Positions 11,901-24,086 of a stretch of 64,000 nucleotides of DNA are shown piece by piece. This stretch comes from Physcomitrium patens (Eukaryota; Streptophyta; Bryopsida; Funariales; Funariaceae). The position numbers and the translations under genes were made by a program. The stretch lies in contig NC_037264.1 of NCBI RefSeq assembly GCF_000002425.4, positions 7,355,399 to 7,419,398 of the forward strand, in the 5' to 3' direction. Position 1 is the first letter of the stretch. The number at the start of each line of letters is the position of its first letter. Below the pieces are notes generated by a model that ran no database searches, had not been told where the DNA came from, and saw only the letters and a program-made list of their open reading frames with translations.

Positions 11901-13719
11901 TTATGCGATGCGACGGCGGGGTTGTGGAGTGTTGGGTTGGGAGATGAATCACGTGGGGGTGATGGGGCTTTTGTTGATAGGAGGAGTATTTGCTGACGGG
12001 GTGGGTGGTTTGTTTTGGTTTTGTGTGGGCAGCCTGCATGGGGGCACCACCAAGACCCGAATCAATGGAATGCAGCTGGGTATTACCAAGGGTATGCACA
12101 AGGGTACGACCAATACGGATATCCGGCGCCGGCACCTCAGGACCCTGCATACGCTCAATACGGGAACTACCCCGGTTATGGGAACTATCCCCAGCAGCAG
12201 GTACGCCGGAGTTTCTTTTGGGGTGCCGTTGAGTTTGGGCGTTGATGATTTGGTTTGTGACATGGTGAATTGTAGAGTATGCAAGTGAGGTAGTTAGTGA
12301 GCGGCAATGTTTGAGGATGGAGGGGCAAGGTGGTTGTGGTTGTGCGGGAGGGTTGAGGTGTGGTGGAGGTCGTGGCAGTGGGATCGAAGTTGGGTGAGTG
12401 TTGGACGGTAGGGATGTGTGCATTTTGTGGGGGTTGTGAAAGTGCGGGCGACAGTAGGTTGAGAGGTAGGAAAAGGGTAGGGTGATAATGTGCGTGGGAG
12501 GCAGGAATGAGGAGGGAGTGTGGCGAGGGGGTGGAGAGGCGCAGAGTGGGTTTGTTTGGGTGTGGTTGATGTTGGTTTGATTGTGATAGTGGATGATCGT
12601 GGATGATGATCTGAGGCTGGGTCTGCTGTGGTCGTATATTACAGTGAAGGGTTCAGCAACTGTGAGAAGTGAATTCCCGCCGGAGCGTTTTTGGCGTGTG
12701 ACAGTGCAGAATAGTTGTCGAAACGTGGAATGCCTTTTTACCTTCACATTGACTGACGGCAAGGCAGTAGATGTTTCAAGTTTTGCAAGTCGTGAGATGC
12801 CGAGCCGAAGCTGGTTGTGCAAGGCCGTCGGAGAGCTTTTTGTATGTTGACGTAGCCTTGCTGGGCATGGTTAGACGCGTTGAGTTAGGTGTAACGTCTG
12901 TACGGAGTTTCTCCTGAGCAATGAAAAGCTTGAACTGGTTAGTCGATAAACGAGGGACCGGGTCCGCTGGTTTTCCACTTGTATTGATAATTGAGACGCA
13001 ACATGAAGAGAGGTTTTATTTTCATCCCTTTTGGTGTTGGTACTGGCTGTTTGATTGCGTGGAAGTGATGGTGGCAAGGTGGACGGTGCACATGTTTGTT
13101 GATGTTGCGTGTGGAAGGTTGGATGTTGAACTTGGTGGTATGTTTTGCGTGCAAGTAGGGGTGAGGGGGTGTAGTGGTGTAGGAGTGAGATGATCACCGG
13201 GCAGAGGCCAAGGTGGGAGAGGTGGAGATGAGGGAGGTGTATGGAGGCCTCTTGTTTTTGATATTCTGGGTATCGCATATGCGCGAACATCACCATGGTT
13301 TAGGGTGACGCACAGGCTTCAGTTGCTGTAAGCGCCGTGCCTAGCGTGGAGCACAAGGAGGAGGAGAGTTTTGACCCTTTGGCCCCGCCCGACGTGGACA
13401 AGTGAGTGCTGGTTCCCGTCGTTGGTTGCGTTGTTTGATGGTATGCGTGTGAAGCTTAGGTGGTGTGGCATGTGAGTTAGGTGAGACATGAGTAGCGGTG
13501 GTTGTGGTGCGCACCGAATTGGCGGTGCACTTTGGTTCGTATGGGACATGGATCACGGTGGTGTTCTGCGGTTGGATGTTTGTGTGGGAGGAGTTTCTGA
13601 CGGTGGGAGCGGATGGTTGCAGGTTGAACGCGGCATACATGGCTGTACACACAGCCCCTCTGCTGGGTCGTCATTTGTGGCTGAAGACGTCCGATCACGG
13701 CCAAGCGCCCATCAGCTAG
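8952..13719 (+). CDS. RBP45: RBP45/RBP47-like protein with three RRMs (left copy)
   Basis: Eight coding exons (8952-9155, 9455-9932, 11024-11115, 11371-11501, 11742-11847, 12033-12200, 13316-13401, 13623-13719) sum to 1362 bases and a 453-residue protein with matching phases. After a Gln-rich N-terminus come RRM1 (from TLWVGDLQYWMDENYL, split by intron 1), RRM2 (HSIFVGDLAP ... GYGFVRFGDE) and RRM3 (TIFVGGLDPAVGDEDL ... GCGFVQF). A Tyr/Gln/Gly-rich tail (GYYQGYAQGYDQYGY) follows, then the family's C-terminal DPLAPPDVDKLNAAYM stretch. RBP45/47 proteins are nuclear and stress-granule poly(A)- and U-rich RNA binders. An early stop (TGA at 13403) is avoided by the strong donor AA|GTGAGT, whose downstream exon restores the conserved end. 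The gene points towards the spacer and has a near-identical twin in the right arm. Confidence 0.93.
10204..10272 (+). other. Possible in-frame cassette exon of left RBP45-like gene
   Basis: Within the 1.09 kb second intron, a 69-base segment has a good acceptor (GGAGCAG|GAGG) and donor (GTA|GTGAGT). Its length is a multiple of three, and it has no stop when read from the phase of the preceding exon. Inclusion would add 23 residues between RRM2 and RRM3. Skipping it joins NPK to VSPVAV, the better family match, so it is an optional or spurious exon. The mirror copy is 27534-27602. Confidence 0.3.
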
Positions 13720-14076
13720 TTTTAGGTGGTTTTCTTTTTCTTATTCTTTTTTTTTTTTTTGGGGGGGGGGGGGTAGGGGAAGGGGGTTGGGCGTGTACAC
13801 GAATGGTGACGTGGGTGCGTGCACATGGGTGGCCAGTTGTAGATGAAATTCAGTTACTGAGACAGAGGCAAAAGTAGATTTACGTTATCTTATTTTATTT
13901 TTTTCTTCAACAGCACTCCCCAAGTTGAAAAGCGGGAGCATACCCAAGTTGATAGATGGTGCACATGTGCTGTGTCCGATGTGTTAAAGCGGATGGCTCC
14001 CAAGGTCCGTGTGTGCATGCATGGGTGGATGCGTTTGGAATGGTCGCATTTATGATTAGTGTTGGTGATGTGGTGT

Positions 14077-14610
14077 GACGGCGGTAGGGGAGAGAATGCA
14101 TGGCGGTTGTGTTGTGTGTGGTTTGGGATTATTATTGGACTTTCAAGTGCCGAACTCGATGAATGTTTAAGAGGATAATAGGCAATGGTTGCGAAGAATT
14201 CAATGTCAGACGAAGTGAAGTGTAGACTCTGTCATGTTCATAATAGTAGGTAACAATTAGCAGTGGCTTGATTCGTACGTTACACCGTGATTGNNNNNNN
14301 NNNNNNNNNNNNNNNNNNNNNNNNNNNNNNNNNNNNNNNNNNNNNNNNNNNNNNNNNNNNNNNNNNNNNNNNNNNNNNNNNNNNNNNNNNNNNGACGGCG
14401 GTAGGGGAGAGAATGCATGGCGGTTGTGTTGTGTGTGGTTTGGGATTATTATTGGACTTTCAAGTGCCGAACTCGATGAATGTTTAAGAGGATAATAGGC
14501 AATGGTTGCGAAGAATTCAATGTCAGACGAAGTGAAGTGTAGACTCTGTCATGTTCATAATAGTAGGTAACAATTAGCAGTGGCTTGATTCGTACGTTAC
14601 ACCGTGATTG
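14077..14610. repeat. Exact 217-bp direct duplication flanking the gap
   Basis: Bases 14077-14293 (GACGGCGGTAGG ... ACCGTGATTG) are repeated identically at 14394-14610, on either side of 100 Ns. The right arm has this stretch once and uninterrupted. The two contig ends overlap and were joined by a default-size gap instead of being merged. Confidence 0.95.
14294..14393. other. Assembly gap of 100 Ns
   Basis: Exactly 100 unknown bases. The identical 217-bp flanks and the continuous right arm indicate that no sequence is really missing here. Confidence 0.98.
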
Positions 14611-15538
14611 TGGAATCTGGAATGGACCTGCTCCTTCAACTTTTAAAGCATGCCTAAGTTGTTGTTTGTAATGTTGTGTTGTGTTTATATTTAGTATGTT
14701 GAAATTTGTACATTGAAGCTCAGTCTGATGGTTGGTGTGGTTGTGATATGTTGAATTTGGCAACCTTCTAGGTGAGTTGTCATGTATGCCCGAAGGATTA
14801 AGACGGTGATTCGTTTTTCCTGCTTGTGGATTGCGGAATTTGGTGGACGTCTGTACAATACTCCAGCTGCCAATGAAGTTGCGATTTGGATAGATGGCGA
14901 ACACATTTTTGAGCGTTATATAGGGTATATGGTTTTACAGTATCCATTGCTCTATTTACATGGTAAAGATGGTTGGAATCATAACATTCCTCTATAAAAA
15001 CATCAACCATGTAGGTGATGACAAATAGTTAGGTGAGGAAGGAGTGGCCACTCATGTACAACAATGTAACAATCACAAAATTATATAATTAATGCTTTTA
15101 AATCAAAGAGTTTAATATTAGTACATTGGTAGAATTAAATCACATTTGTGAATAATTTATTGTCAATGCATATGTTGTAGAATAAAGTTGTATAAAATAT
15201 GATTGATACAATTTAAAAAAGCTATGTCCTAACCTTTGTCAAGGTCTTCATTACATGCTTGTTGTGGGAGATACCAATGTTGCTATTGTTAGCCAATACA
15301 TTATTTTTATTTTATTTTATTTTATTGGCAAAGCCTTAAATGTGGCACAAAAGTATGAAGATGTTGTGACAATCTTTTAATAAAGGAGGAGGGAGGGGGA
15401 CAAAGGGATGTGCTATCTAGATGTCTTTTTAACCTTTAAATGCAATGTGCTATATAAAGAAATAAAGCAATTACTATTTTTAGTTAGGAAGGATAGGACT
15501 ATCCATAATTAATATTCAAGGGTTTTCAAATTCGACTT

Positions 15539-17600
15539 GGGTGCTTTGATTGTATTCAAATATGCTTAATTTGGGATGTATCATATTTGGTATGTTGATG
15601 ATATATTTTTAAAAGCTAGGTTTTTAGTATGTCTATTTTTTTTTTTTTTTTTTTTTTTTGGACTTTATAATAAACTATATAGTTATTTTTTATAAGTAGG
15701 CTTATCATTGTAGGCATTTTGAATATTTATTGATACAATAAGGTTATTATTTATATTAATAAGATAATTAGATTGTTGGTCCTTGAAGTGATATAAATTC
15801 ATCTTTATGTTTTGCGCCAAAGCATGAAATACAAATAAAAAGATCTACATTGTATTGTTTGTAGCATATTAAGGTCTCTTTAAGGCAAAGTTCATTGAAA
15901 TTCAACAAATATTAGCATTTTTTTGAAGATTTGATGTACTCACTAAAGTTTAATTTTTGTAAAGAGTAGAGGGGTGTTCAAGGACTATTGTTGTTGGAGA
16001 GTAGAATAATTTTTTCAAGAAAGGCCTTTGTTGTGGACTAATATTTGTGCACATATTGTATCATACAGATTGGATAGTACTTATTGTTTGCATTGTGACA
16101 TTTAGGATGTTGGTGGAATTATCACAGATATACATCATTAAAACAAAAATTATAAGTAGCTCTTAATATATATAAGTTTTTTGGAAAGTCAAGGCGAATT
16201 AAACCTCTAATAGAGACAAATAAGTAGAAAAAATTCTACAACAAATATAATTAATAAAGTTACATGTAAATATCGTGAAGGTGTGCTAATTTACAATGAG
16301 AGAAGCTAAACTCTTAAATTCCTCCTTTAAAGGTTCAACTTAAAAAAAATAAGCCATGTTAGGATTTGGAGTAAAATATACGTGGATTTCAATAGGAAGT
16401 CAAGGACATCCAAGTTATTCTTCTAAAATTCCTTTCAAGACCCTTTTTAAGACTTAAGACTTAAAATTTATATTTATGGTGATTCCATGCCCTACAATAC
16501 ACTTTGGTGTAGATCACTAGATTCTTGACACCTTGAAGATATATTTCATCATAAGATTAAGGTGATGGAGACTATACTAAGTGGAATTCAACTTTGATAA
16601 AGTACATTTCCAAAGATGCAGTGTCAATTGTGAACCATATCTTATTATTGAACAAGCATTAGTGTTTGTGGAATTTAGAAAGGACCTTCTTCTTCAACTT
16701 TTATACTATTGTTAAGTTTTTGTTTCTTGTGTTGTTGTTAGTTGTATAAGATTTTGGTTGGGTTCACTTTTTGTATACATGTATTGTAGTTAAAAAAAAA
16801 CACTTTTAATGGATTTTTTTATGATATATTGGATTTTTTCACTTTTAGAATTTTATATATTATGTATAGATATATCTACACATAAGAAAATAAAAATAAA
16901 AATAAAAATAAAGTTTCTAAATTTTTCTAATTTTGATTTTTAAATGATATTTTTTGAAAATGGCATTTGATATATATATGGACATGTAATCATTTCAAGT
17001 TAACCAAAATAATTCTTGTTAGTGAATTCTTAATATTGGTTAAAAAAATTACAATTTAATCCTTGAAGTTTTATAAGATGATTGTCCAAAATGTAATTTA
17101 TCAACTCATATACAATTATATATGGCTAATGATGTTTGTATGATCTAATAATATTGGTTTTGATTACTATAAAGTTAGTTCTAATAACCAATTCAATTAT
17201 TGAAGCCAACCAATTACAACTTGTATATAATATTGAGTGAAAAATATGTAAATCCTCTAAGACAAGTCAAAATTTTAGAAAAAAACTCAAATAAAATAGA
17301 TATTACCTTGTAAAATCTTATCTACATTTATAGCCTTTAAAGCCTTCAAATGAATTTCTAATTAAGAATTTAAAACTTATGCTCATGGTAAATTAGAAAT
17401 TGGCATGTATTTAAAAACTAGGTTAATTGTTTGATCACCAATACTTGATTATTGATGTAACACAGATGACTTTTAATGGCCTTCTTTTTCACAAAGCTTC
17501 ATACTCTTATTTGTGTATAGAGATGTATATTAATTTCTATTTATTGGTAGTATTTTATTTTTTAATTTTTACACAATCCACTCCATTGAAGTTAAGTGGA
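15539..17600. other. AT-rich spacer DNA without recognised genes
   Basis: This begins where left-right arm similarity is lost. It is strongly AT-rich, with poly-T near 15639-15660 and A-rich tracts. No open frame with a recognisable domain, no LTR pair and no RNA gene was seen. Confidence 0.5.
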
Positions 17601-17699
17601 GGTTTTCGAAAAGAGATACGTCGAGCGCAACAGTCTGCCTGTTATTGTAGAGTACATGGATGAATGCAGAGCGATGGTCGTTGCAAAAGTATTGGATGA

Positions 17700-19040
17700 T
17701 GAATATGAGGATGAATGTTGGATGAAGAGGAGAGGATGACGTGCGCAACTGCTCATCAACCCGAAGCCCTAACCATCTCCCTCGGCGTTTCGCCAACAAC
17801 TTCTCCCCTCTTTGTGTTCTGCTGCATTGCCTCCAGCGCTTCCCGCACTCCTTTAGCATTCCCGTTAACTTGCCTTCAAGCTCGTTCACTCGCAAGTGTT
17901 ATCTACTGTCTCGTCTTTTCTCGTTCATCACATCATTCTATCTTGTGTTTCTTTTTTGTTCATATTTCAAGAGATCGTTACAACGAATCCTGCCTCCTTC
18001 AAAGTCGTTCACGCGCAAGTTCGTAGGGTTTCGACATTTCAGGTGTTTAAGGGCTTCATCTTATTTTGTAACTTGTAGGTGTTGAGATCTAGGTTGATTC
18101 TTATACGAACCAGAAGAGCAGCGTGATCTCAGGAAGCATTGCCTTGGGGAGCAGTTTCGATTTTTCATTTTCATTTTCTTTTTATTTACCCCTTGCCTCC
18201 GAAGCAGGGGTTAAAGGAGGGGGTGGTCTGCAATTTGGGTTCAAGATTACAGAGGTGATTACTCAAGTACCAGTAATATTCCCTGGTTTTAGTACCGTCA
18301 ATTGAATTGCTTAGTAGTGATCGTGGAATGGTATTTTAATTTTAATTTTAATTTTACCTTGCTCTCTCTCTTTCTCTCTGTCTATCTCTTTTTGACAAGG
18401 ATATCTGGCATGGAATGTTAGTCTGGATGATAGTACTTTTCTCATACACCGTCCTATGACGTTGTATCCGTGCTGTTGTGAGCATATGATGTGTAAGTTT
18501 TGATATTTTGTTAATTTTAACTATTTTTAGGGATGTCTGGAATTGATTAGAGATTTAGCACGTTGCCGTCGTGCATTTCGCATTTTGCTGAAATTGTTTT
18601 AAGACATTTGCGCAATTTAATTGTTCAATGGAGTACAGTGTTAGTGTCCATGTGATCATCAGCATTAGTCCGTTAATGTGATGGTTGTAAACAACTTTAT
18701 TCTTTACCTCTCGATAACTTATACTTAGCATTGTGCTAGGTCCGACTCTTGCCACCGAATGAACTTCAAGGACGGTATCTTGAAAACTGCTAAGCTTATG
18801 CGTCTTTGTCGCTATTTTGTAGCAATTGGAGAATCACTTTGCTGCAATTTGCGTCATGCTAAATTGCATAATTTTCATATATATATATATATATATATAT
18901 ACACACTTTAACATGACTTTATAGGCGTCTACATATGACTCTTTTGTCTCGATTTTGCTAACATGTCTGACTACAGGAGCTAGAAGCTGAAGGAAGTCAG
19001 GGCCCGTCTTACCAACCGGAGTTCGTTAAAAGCAGTGTGA
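17700..19040 (+). promoter_or_regulatory. Probable 5' leader of the zinc-knuckle gene
   Basis: A pyrimidine-rich, moderately GC-rich stretch (about 17760-18090) ends in a possible donor (TTTCAG|GTGTTT near 18040). It is followed by intron-like AT-rich DNA with a (TA)n run at 18877-18900. An acceptor at 18977 (TGACTACAG) precedes the coding start at 19041. A leader intron of roughly 0.9 kb is inferred. Confidence 0.4.
18877..18900. repeat. (AT)n microsatellite
   Basis: About twelve AT units inside the putative leader intron of the zinc-knuckle gene. Confidence 0.9.
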
Positions 19041-21314
19041 ATGTCTGCGTTGGATACTCAGACGAAGTTAGGAATGAGTTTAGATGATCTTACGGCTCGG
19101 GGCGGGGGAGGCCGCCGGATTCAGAGTGGGATAGTAGGGAAGCGTACCTTCCGCCGAAGCAGTCCTTACAAGGTCTTTAACCCGCGAGAGGGCAACGGGT
19201 ATGGCCCGCGATCGGGGCCTTCCAGGTGATGCATTTACTTTCGCGCTGCCTCAACTTCGTCCCTTTGTGCAAAGCCGCAAGCATGAGGCTTTTTCGAGGA
19301 TACGTTTTGGACTTCTGGAAATCTTGAAGTTTCTGGTTCTGGAAAGCACAGAGAAGTTATTGGGCTTTATATGAAGGTCGAAGACAGGAGTTTTGGTTGG
19401 CGGTTCACGAATGACATGTTGGAAAGAAGGGAGGGTTCGTATTACGTAGGGTTGGTTTGAAGGGTGGAGATAGAAAATTTGGGTTGTTGGACGAATGGCA
19501 TGTCGGGAGAACTGGAGAGTTGTTGTCACTCGGCTTGTGTGGGGGTGTGGGCAGAGGTGTTGGATGAAGGATGTGAAGGACGTGATAGATTTTGAGGAGA
19601 TAAAGATGGGAGGGAGATTTGTATGATGGGATGGTGAAGTGTACAGATGATTTTGGAATGGCTGAGGCGGGGGTTGTGTGAATGTTGAGGTGGAAGTGGA
19701 GTGTGGTGTGGTAGGACTGAAGTGTTGAAGTTTTAAAGGGTTGGGAAAGGTATTTGGTGGTGGTGGTGGTGGTGGTGATTCGGTGGGTAGTGACTAAAAC
19801 AAATTCCTCTGAGTTCCGCTCAGCAGTTAATGCACGGGATCCGTGCTGACATTCCATGTCTTATTGCTTCGTGGTACCTACGGTGGACAATTTGAGGATT
19901 GCGGGCCATGCCTCTCAGTTTAAACATGGCGAGTGCCACAGGCTACACTGGGGGAACTCAATTAGGAGTGGATGTGGTTCAGCTTAAATCCATCTCTCTC
20001 ATACTGTCCCTGAATTTGTTTGATGGATATTAGGGTGAAAAGTATAGCATGTTTTCCTACTCCCCAGTACTTGGAATGTTTGTCGATACTCATTCGGCTC
20101 CTTTAATGTGCGTTGCTAGGCTTTTCATTGTGAGCATTTGATTCTGTGTGCAGGCTTGATTTCAGCCTTTTGATTCTATGCTTTTTTGGACAGGGGTGCA
20201 GCTTCAGAATTGTGTAACAACTGCAGGCGCACAGGGCACTTTGCTCGCGATTGCCCCAATGCAGCAGTGTGTAACAATTGTGGAGGTTCAGGGTATGCTG
20301 TTGCGATCTTTGTCATGATGAGAGAATCTTTTCGTGACTTTGTTTTGTTGAATAGACTGAAGAATGTATACCTTATCAGTCCATACATACTTATAGTGGT
20401 GTCTTTGACTTGGGTCATTGTCAAGAAGTTGAGAAATCGTCGACATGAGATGAACCATCCTACTTCCCTAGCTTGCAGAATCTAATGATGTTGCATTTGC
20501 TGATTCATTATATTTACAATCAGAAAGATACTCGTTTTTATAGTTGTATTTTTGCAGGCATATTGCTGCAGCATGTCCAGTGGAGCCATTATGCCGGAAC
20601 TGCAAGAAGCCAGGACACATCGCAAGCGAGTGCCGGAGTGAGCCAATCTGCAACAACTGTGGAAAGCCTGGACATCTAGCCAAGGGTTGTGTTGTGCAGG
20701 AAGGAGGGATTCCCAAAGCATGGCTGTGCAACAATTGTTATCGACCAGGACATCTTGCTGTGGACTGCCCCAACGAGAAAGCGTGCAATAATTGTCGTCA
20801 GCCTGGACATTTGGCACGAGATTGTATCAATAGTCCTGTGTGCAATGTCTGTAGCCAACCAGGTCATATTGCACGGGATTGTCCTCTGAGCGGCACCACC
20901 CCTCCTCCTCTCAGAGGGCCTGCATCTACTTTTAATCCGAGTGATATGGTTTGTCATAATTGTCACCAACGTGGCCACAAAAGCAAAGAATGCTTGCAGG
21001 TATGATACTAGAGTATTCTGCTCCTTTTGATCTAAAAAATATCGGTCCTCTTTTTTAAAATTCGACTGGAGTTCATTCCAACATTTAAAGTGACATTTGG
21101 TTTGGTTCATGCTGCAAGCACTTTCAGGGGAGGTATATGTCTCCTTTTTGAGTTTGGTATGTGACTCGGCAAACCTAGTGTAGTAGTTGGACTGGATGTT
21201 GTTTTAACCTGTTGTTTCCAGGTCGTAATCTGCAATAATTGTGGAGGTCGAGGACATTTGGCCGTGGAGTGTCCATCTACACCAATGATGACGAGAGGAC
21301 CACGTCGACGGTGA
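19041..21314 (+). CDS. CNBP/GIS2-like protein with nine CCHC zinc knuckles
   Basis: Four coding exons (19041-19225, 20194-20292, 20558-20999, 21222-21314) total 819 bases and a 272-residue protein with consistent phases. Residues about 63-265 contain nine CX2CX4HX4C zinc knuckles, for example [28 protein letters not shown] (interrupted by intron 2), [14 protein letters not shown] and [15 protein letters not shown] short C-terminus ends in Arg residues. Cellular nucleic-acid-binding proteins and yeast Gis2 bind single-stranded RNA or DNA and act in translation and mRNA handling; that is family knowledge. The first exon is separate in character: it carries [17 protein letters not shown], which resembles the UAP56-binding motif of mRNA export adaptors. 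The gene lies alone in the spacer of the inverted repeat and is single-copy in this window. Confidence 0.9.
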
Positions 21315-22584
21315 TAAAGCGCACAGGGTGAAATATCGAGCTTGTCCGATCACGTTTTTCACTAATAGGATGGAGAGTGAACGGAGGTGGTTGTATGGAA
21401 CTGCCAGTCACGATGTGTAGCCAGTATAAATGAAATCAAAGCTGACTTTTGGCGTGAGTTATTTGATTTTTTTATCTGTTTTGTAGTGTCAACCCTGACT
21501 GTTAGTTGGAATGGAATTACTTGCACACGAGGTGCCTTGTTTTTTTGGTTGGCGTCAGTGGCAGCAAGTTGCTAGAACTTAAGTGTTATTTTGTTGCCAC
21601 ATTAGTTTTACTATACTTTTGAGACCTATAACGTACAAATTAACTTGTATATTTTGTTTGATACCACAGCCTTCAAAATATGCTTCTTTAGTTCTTACGT
21701 CAGTTATCAGTGAGCCATTCATTGGCCCGGATGTGATTGTTAGCCGCTGTTTCATGTCATATAACATCCAGCATTGTTCGAACGGGTATCCAGCTTAAAC
21801 CTACCGTAGCGGTTCAATTGCACTTAAATGTATCATCTTCTGCTACACGAAATACAATAACACATTATCCCTTAAGGACTTGGTCCCTAATTACGGAAAA
21901 ATTAAGAAAATATTCTATAAACAACCTGCAGAGCACAGAATCGAGTGTAATTGAGCTTGTGCGAGAATATGGTATTGTAACGCACATAAAAGTACACCTG
22001 GCTAGCCCTCAATATTCAAGAGAATTCACAATAAAACTCTTTAAATTGTTAAATGAAATCCTGCCACTGAAGGTGTGTAACGCCAGTGTATTTATATGTC
22101 CATCAAGCCCCCGAAACAATCAAAGAAGGCTGTGAAGTGTTAATCGTATCAGCAATGTAGTAAAGTCCAATGCTTTTGCATCATGTTTGGTAGTGAAGAG
22201 AAAGGCAGCTGACCAAGCAAGGTATTTCTAGAACTTCCAAAAAAAATATTATTTGCAATACTTTTTCCATCAACACCTAAATAAATAAAAAGCATATGAA
22301 AAAGTGAAGTTGTCAATAAAAGAGGAGTTTTTCAAAGAAGCAAGAGTTTTTCAAAGCAATTAACTCTATTTTTCAATACTTTAGATGTACGTTTTGAAAA
22401 GTTGGGTTTTTGGAATTTATCACCAACAAATTGATTGTAAGAGATATCATTGGCAACTTATTCTTTCACCCATATAAATTTAAAGGAATCACAAAGATGC
22501 AAGTATTTTATCTTTTTAAGCTCAATGAGCCCAATTATAAAGTGTCACAAAATCCCAATTCTATTAAATATTATAAAAGGACCG
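21315..22584. other. 3' flank of zinc-knuckle gene and AT-rich spacer
   Basis: Probable 3' UTR to roughly 21800, then AT-rich DNA up to the inner edge of the right arm. Short frames at 21737-22135 and 22410-22607 show no recognisable domain. Confidence 0.45.
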
Positions 22585-24086
22585 AAGTTGAATTTGAAAA
22601 CCCTTAAATATTAATTATGGATAGTCCTATCCTTCCTAACTAAAAATAGTAATTGCTTTATTTCTTTATATAGCACATTGCATTTAAAGGTTAAAAAGAT
22701 ATCTAGATAGCACATCCCTTTGTTCCCCTCCCTCCTCCTTTATTAAAAGATTGTCACAACATCTTCATATTTTTGTGCCACATTTAAGGCTTTGCCAATA
22801 AAATAAAATAAAATAAAAATAATGTATTGGCTAACAATAGCAACATTGGTATCTCCCACAACAAGCATGTAATGAAGACCTTGACAAAGGTTAGGACATA
22901 GCTTTTTTAAATTGTATCAATCATATTTTATACAACTTTATTCTACAACATATGCATTGACAATAAATTATTCACAAATGTGATTTAATTCTACCAATGT
23001 ACTAATATTAAACTCTTTGATTTAAAAGCATTAATTATATAATTTTGTGATTGTTACATTGTTGTACATGAGTGGCCACTCCTTCCTCACCTAACTATTT
23101 GTCATCACCTACATGGTTGATGTTTTTATAGAGGAATGTTATGATTCCAACCATCTTTACCATGTAAATAGAGCAATGGATACTGTAAAACCATATACCC
23201 TATATAACGCTCAAAAATGTGTTCGCCATCTATCCAAATCGCAACTTCATTGGCAGCTGGAGTATTGTACAGACGTCCACCAAATTCCGCAATCCACAAG
23301 CAGGAAAAACGAATCACCGTCTTAATCCTTCGGGCATACATGACAACTCACCTAGAAGGTTGCCAAATTCAACATATCACAACCACACCAACCATCAGAC
23401 TGAGCTTCAATGTACAAATTTCAACATACTAAATATAAACACAACACAACATTACAAACAACAACTTAGGCATGCTTTAAAAGTTGAAGGAGCAGGTCCA
23501 TTCCAGATTCCACAATCACGGTGTAACGTACGAATCAAGCCACTGCTAATTGTTACCTACTATTATGAACATGACAGAGTCTACACTTCACTTCGTCTGA
23601 CATTGAATTCTTCGCAACCATTGCCTATTATCCTCTTAAACATTCATCGAGTTCGGCACTTGAAAGTCCAATAATAATCCCAAACCACACACAACACAAC
23701 CGCCATGCATTCTCTCCCCTACCGCCGTCACACCACATCACCAACACTAATCATAAATGCGACCATTCCAAACGCATCCACCCATGCATGCACACACGGA
23801 CCTTGGGAGCCATCCGCTTTAACACATCGGACACAGCACATGTGCACCATCTATCAACTTGGGTATGCTCCCGCTTTTCAACTTGGGGAGTGCTGTTGAA
23901 GAAAAAAATAAAATAAGATAACGTAAATCTACTTTTGCCTCTGTCTCAGTAACTGAATTTCATCTACAACTGGCCACCCATGTGCACGCACCCACGTCAC
24001 CATTCGTGTACACGCCCAACCCCCTTCCCCTACCCCCCCCCCCCCAAAAAAAAAAAAAAGAATAAGAAAAAGAAAACCACCTAAAA

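Larger units (their letters stand above)
4914..15538. repeat. Left arm of a ~10.3 kb inverted repeat
   Basis: This arm is the reverse complement of 22585-32892. Positions pair as x and 37806-x up to the N gap, and as x and 38123-x after it; the 317-base shift equals the 100 Ns plus a 217-bp duplicated flank. From about 5450 to 15010 I could find no difference between the arms. The few differences I saw lie in the outer and inner margins (near 4933 and 5242, and between 15350 and 15540). The arm contains a complete RBP45-like gene plus its upstream and downstream regions. Outside the arms the flanking sequences are unrelated and no target duplication is evident. Confidence 0.95.
13720..15538. 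other. 3' flank of left RBP45-like gene to inner arm edge
   Basis: No gene is recognised. It includes a T run and a G run (13747-13772), the assembly gap and, from about 15060, AT-rich DNA. Short open frames around 14700-15010 have no recognisable domain and are present identically in the right arm. Confidence 0.5.

Noticed and set aside
11530..12822. 430-residue open frame on the minus strand (mirrored at 24984-26276)
   Set aside because: It is antisense to confirmed RBP45 exons and introns. Its product is a low-complexity mixture of His, Pro, Thr and Ser with no domain, explained by GT-rich intron composition.
13316..13405. Ending the RBP45-like protein at the TGA at 13403
   Set aside because: A strong donor GTGAGT overlaps this stop, and the exon at 13623-13719 supplies the family's conserved C-terminal sequence in phase.
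14268..14495. Open frames spanning the N gap
   Set aside because: They consist mostly of unknown residues and cross an assembly artefact.
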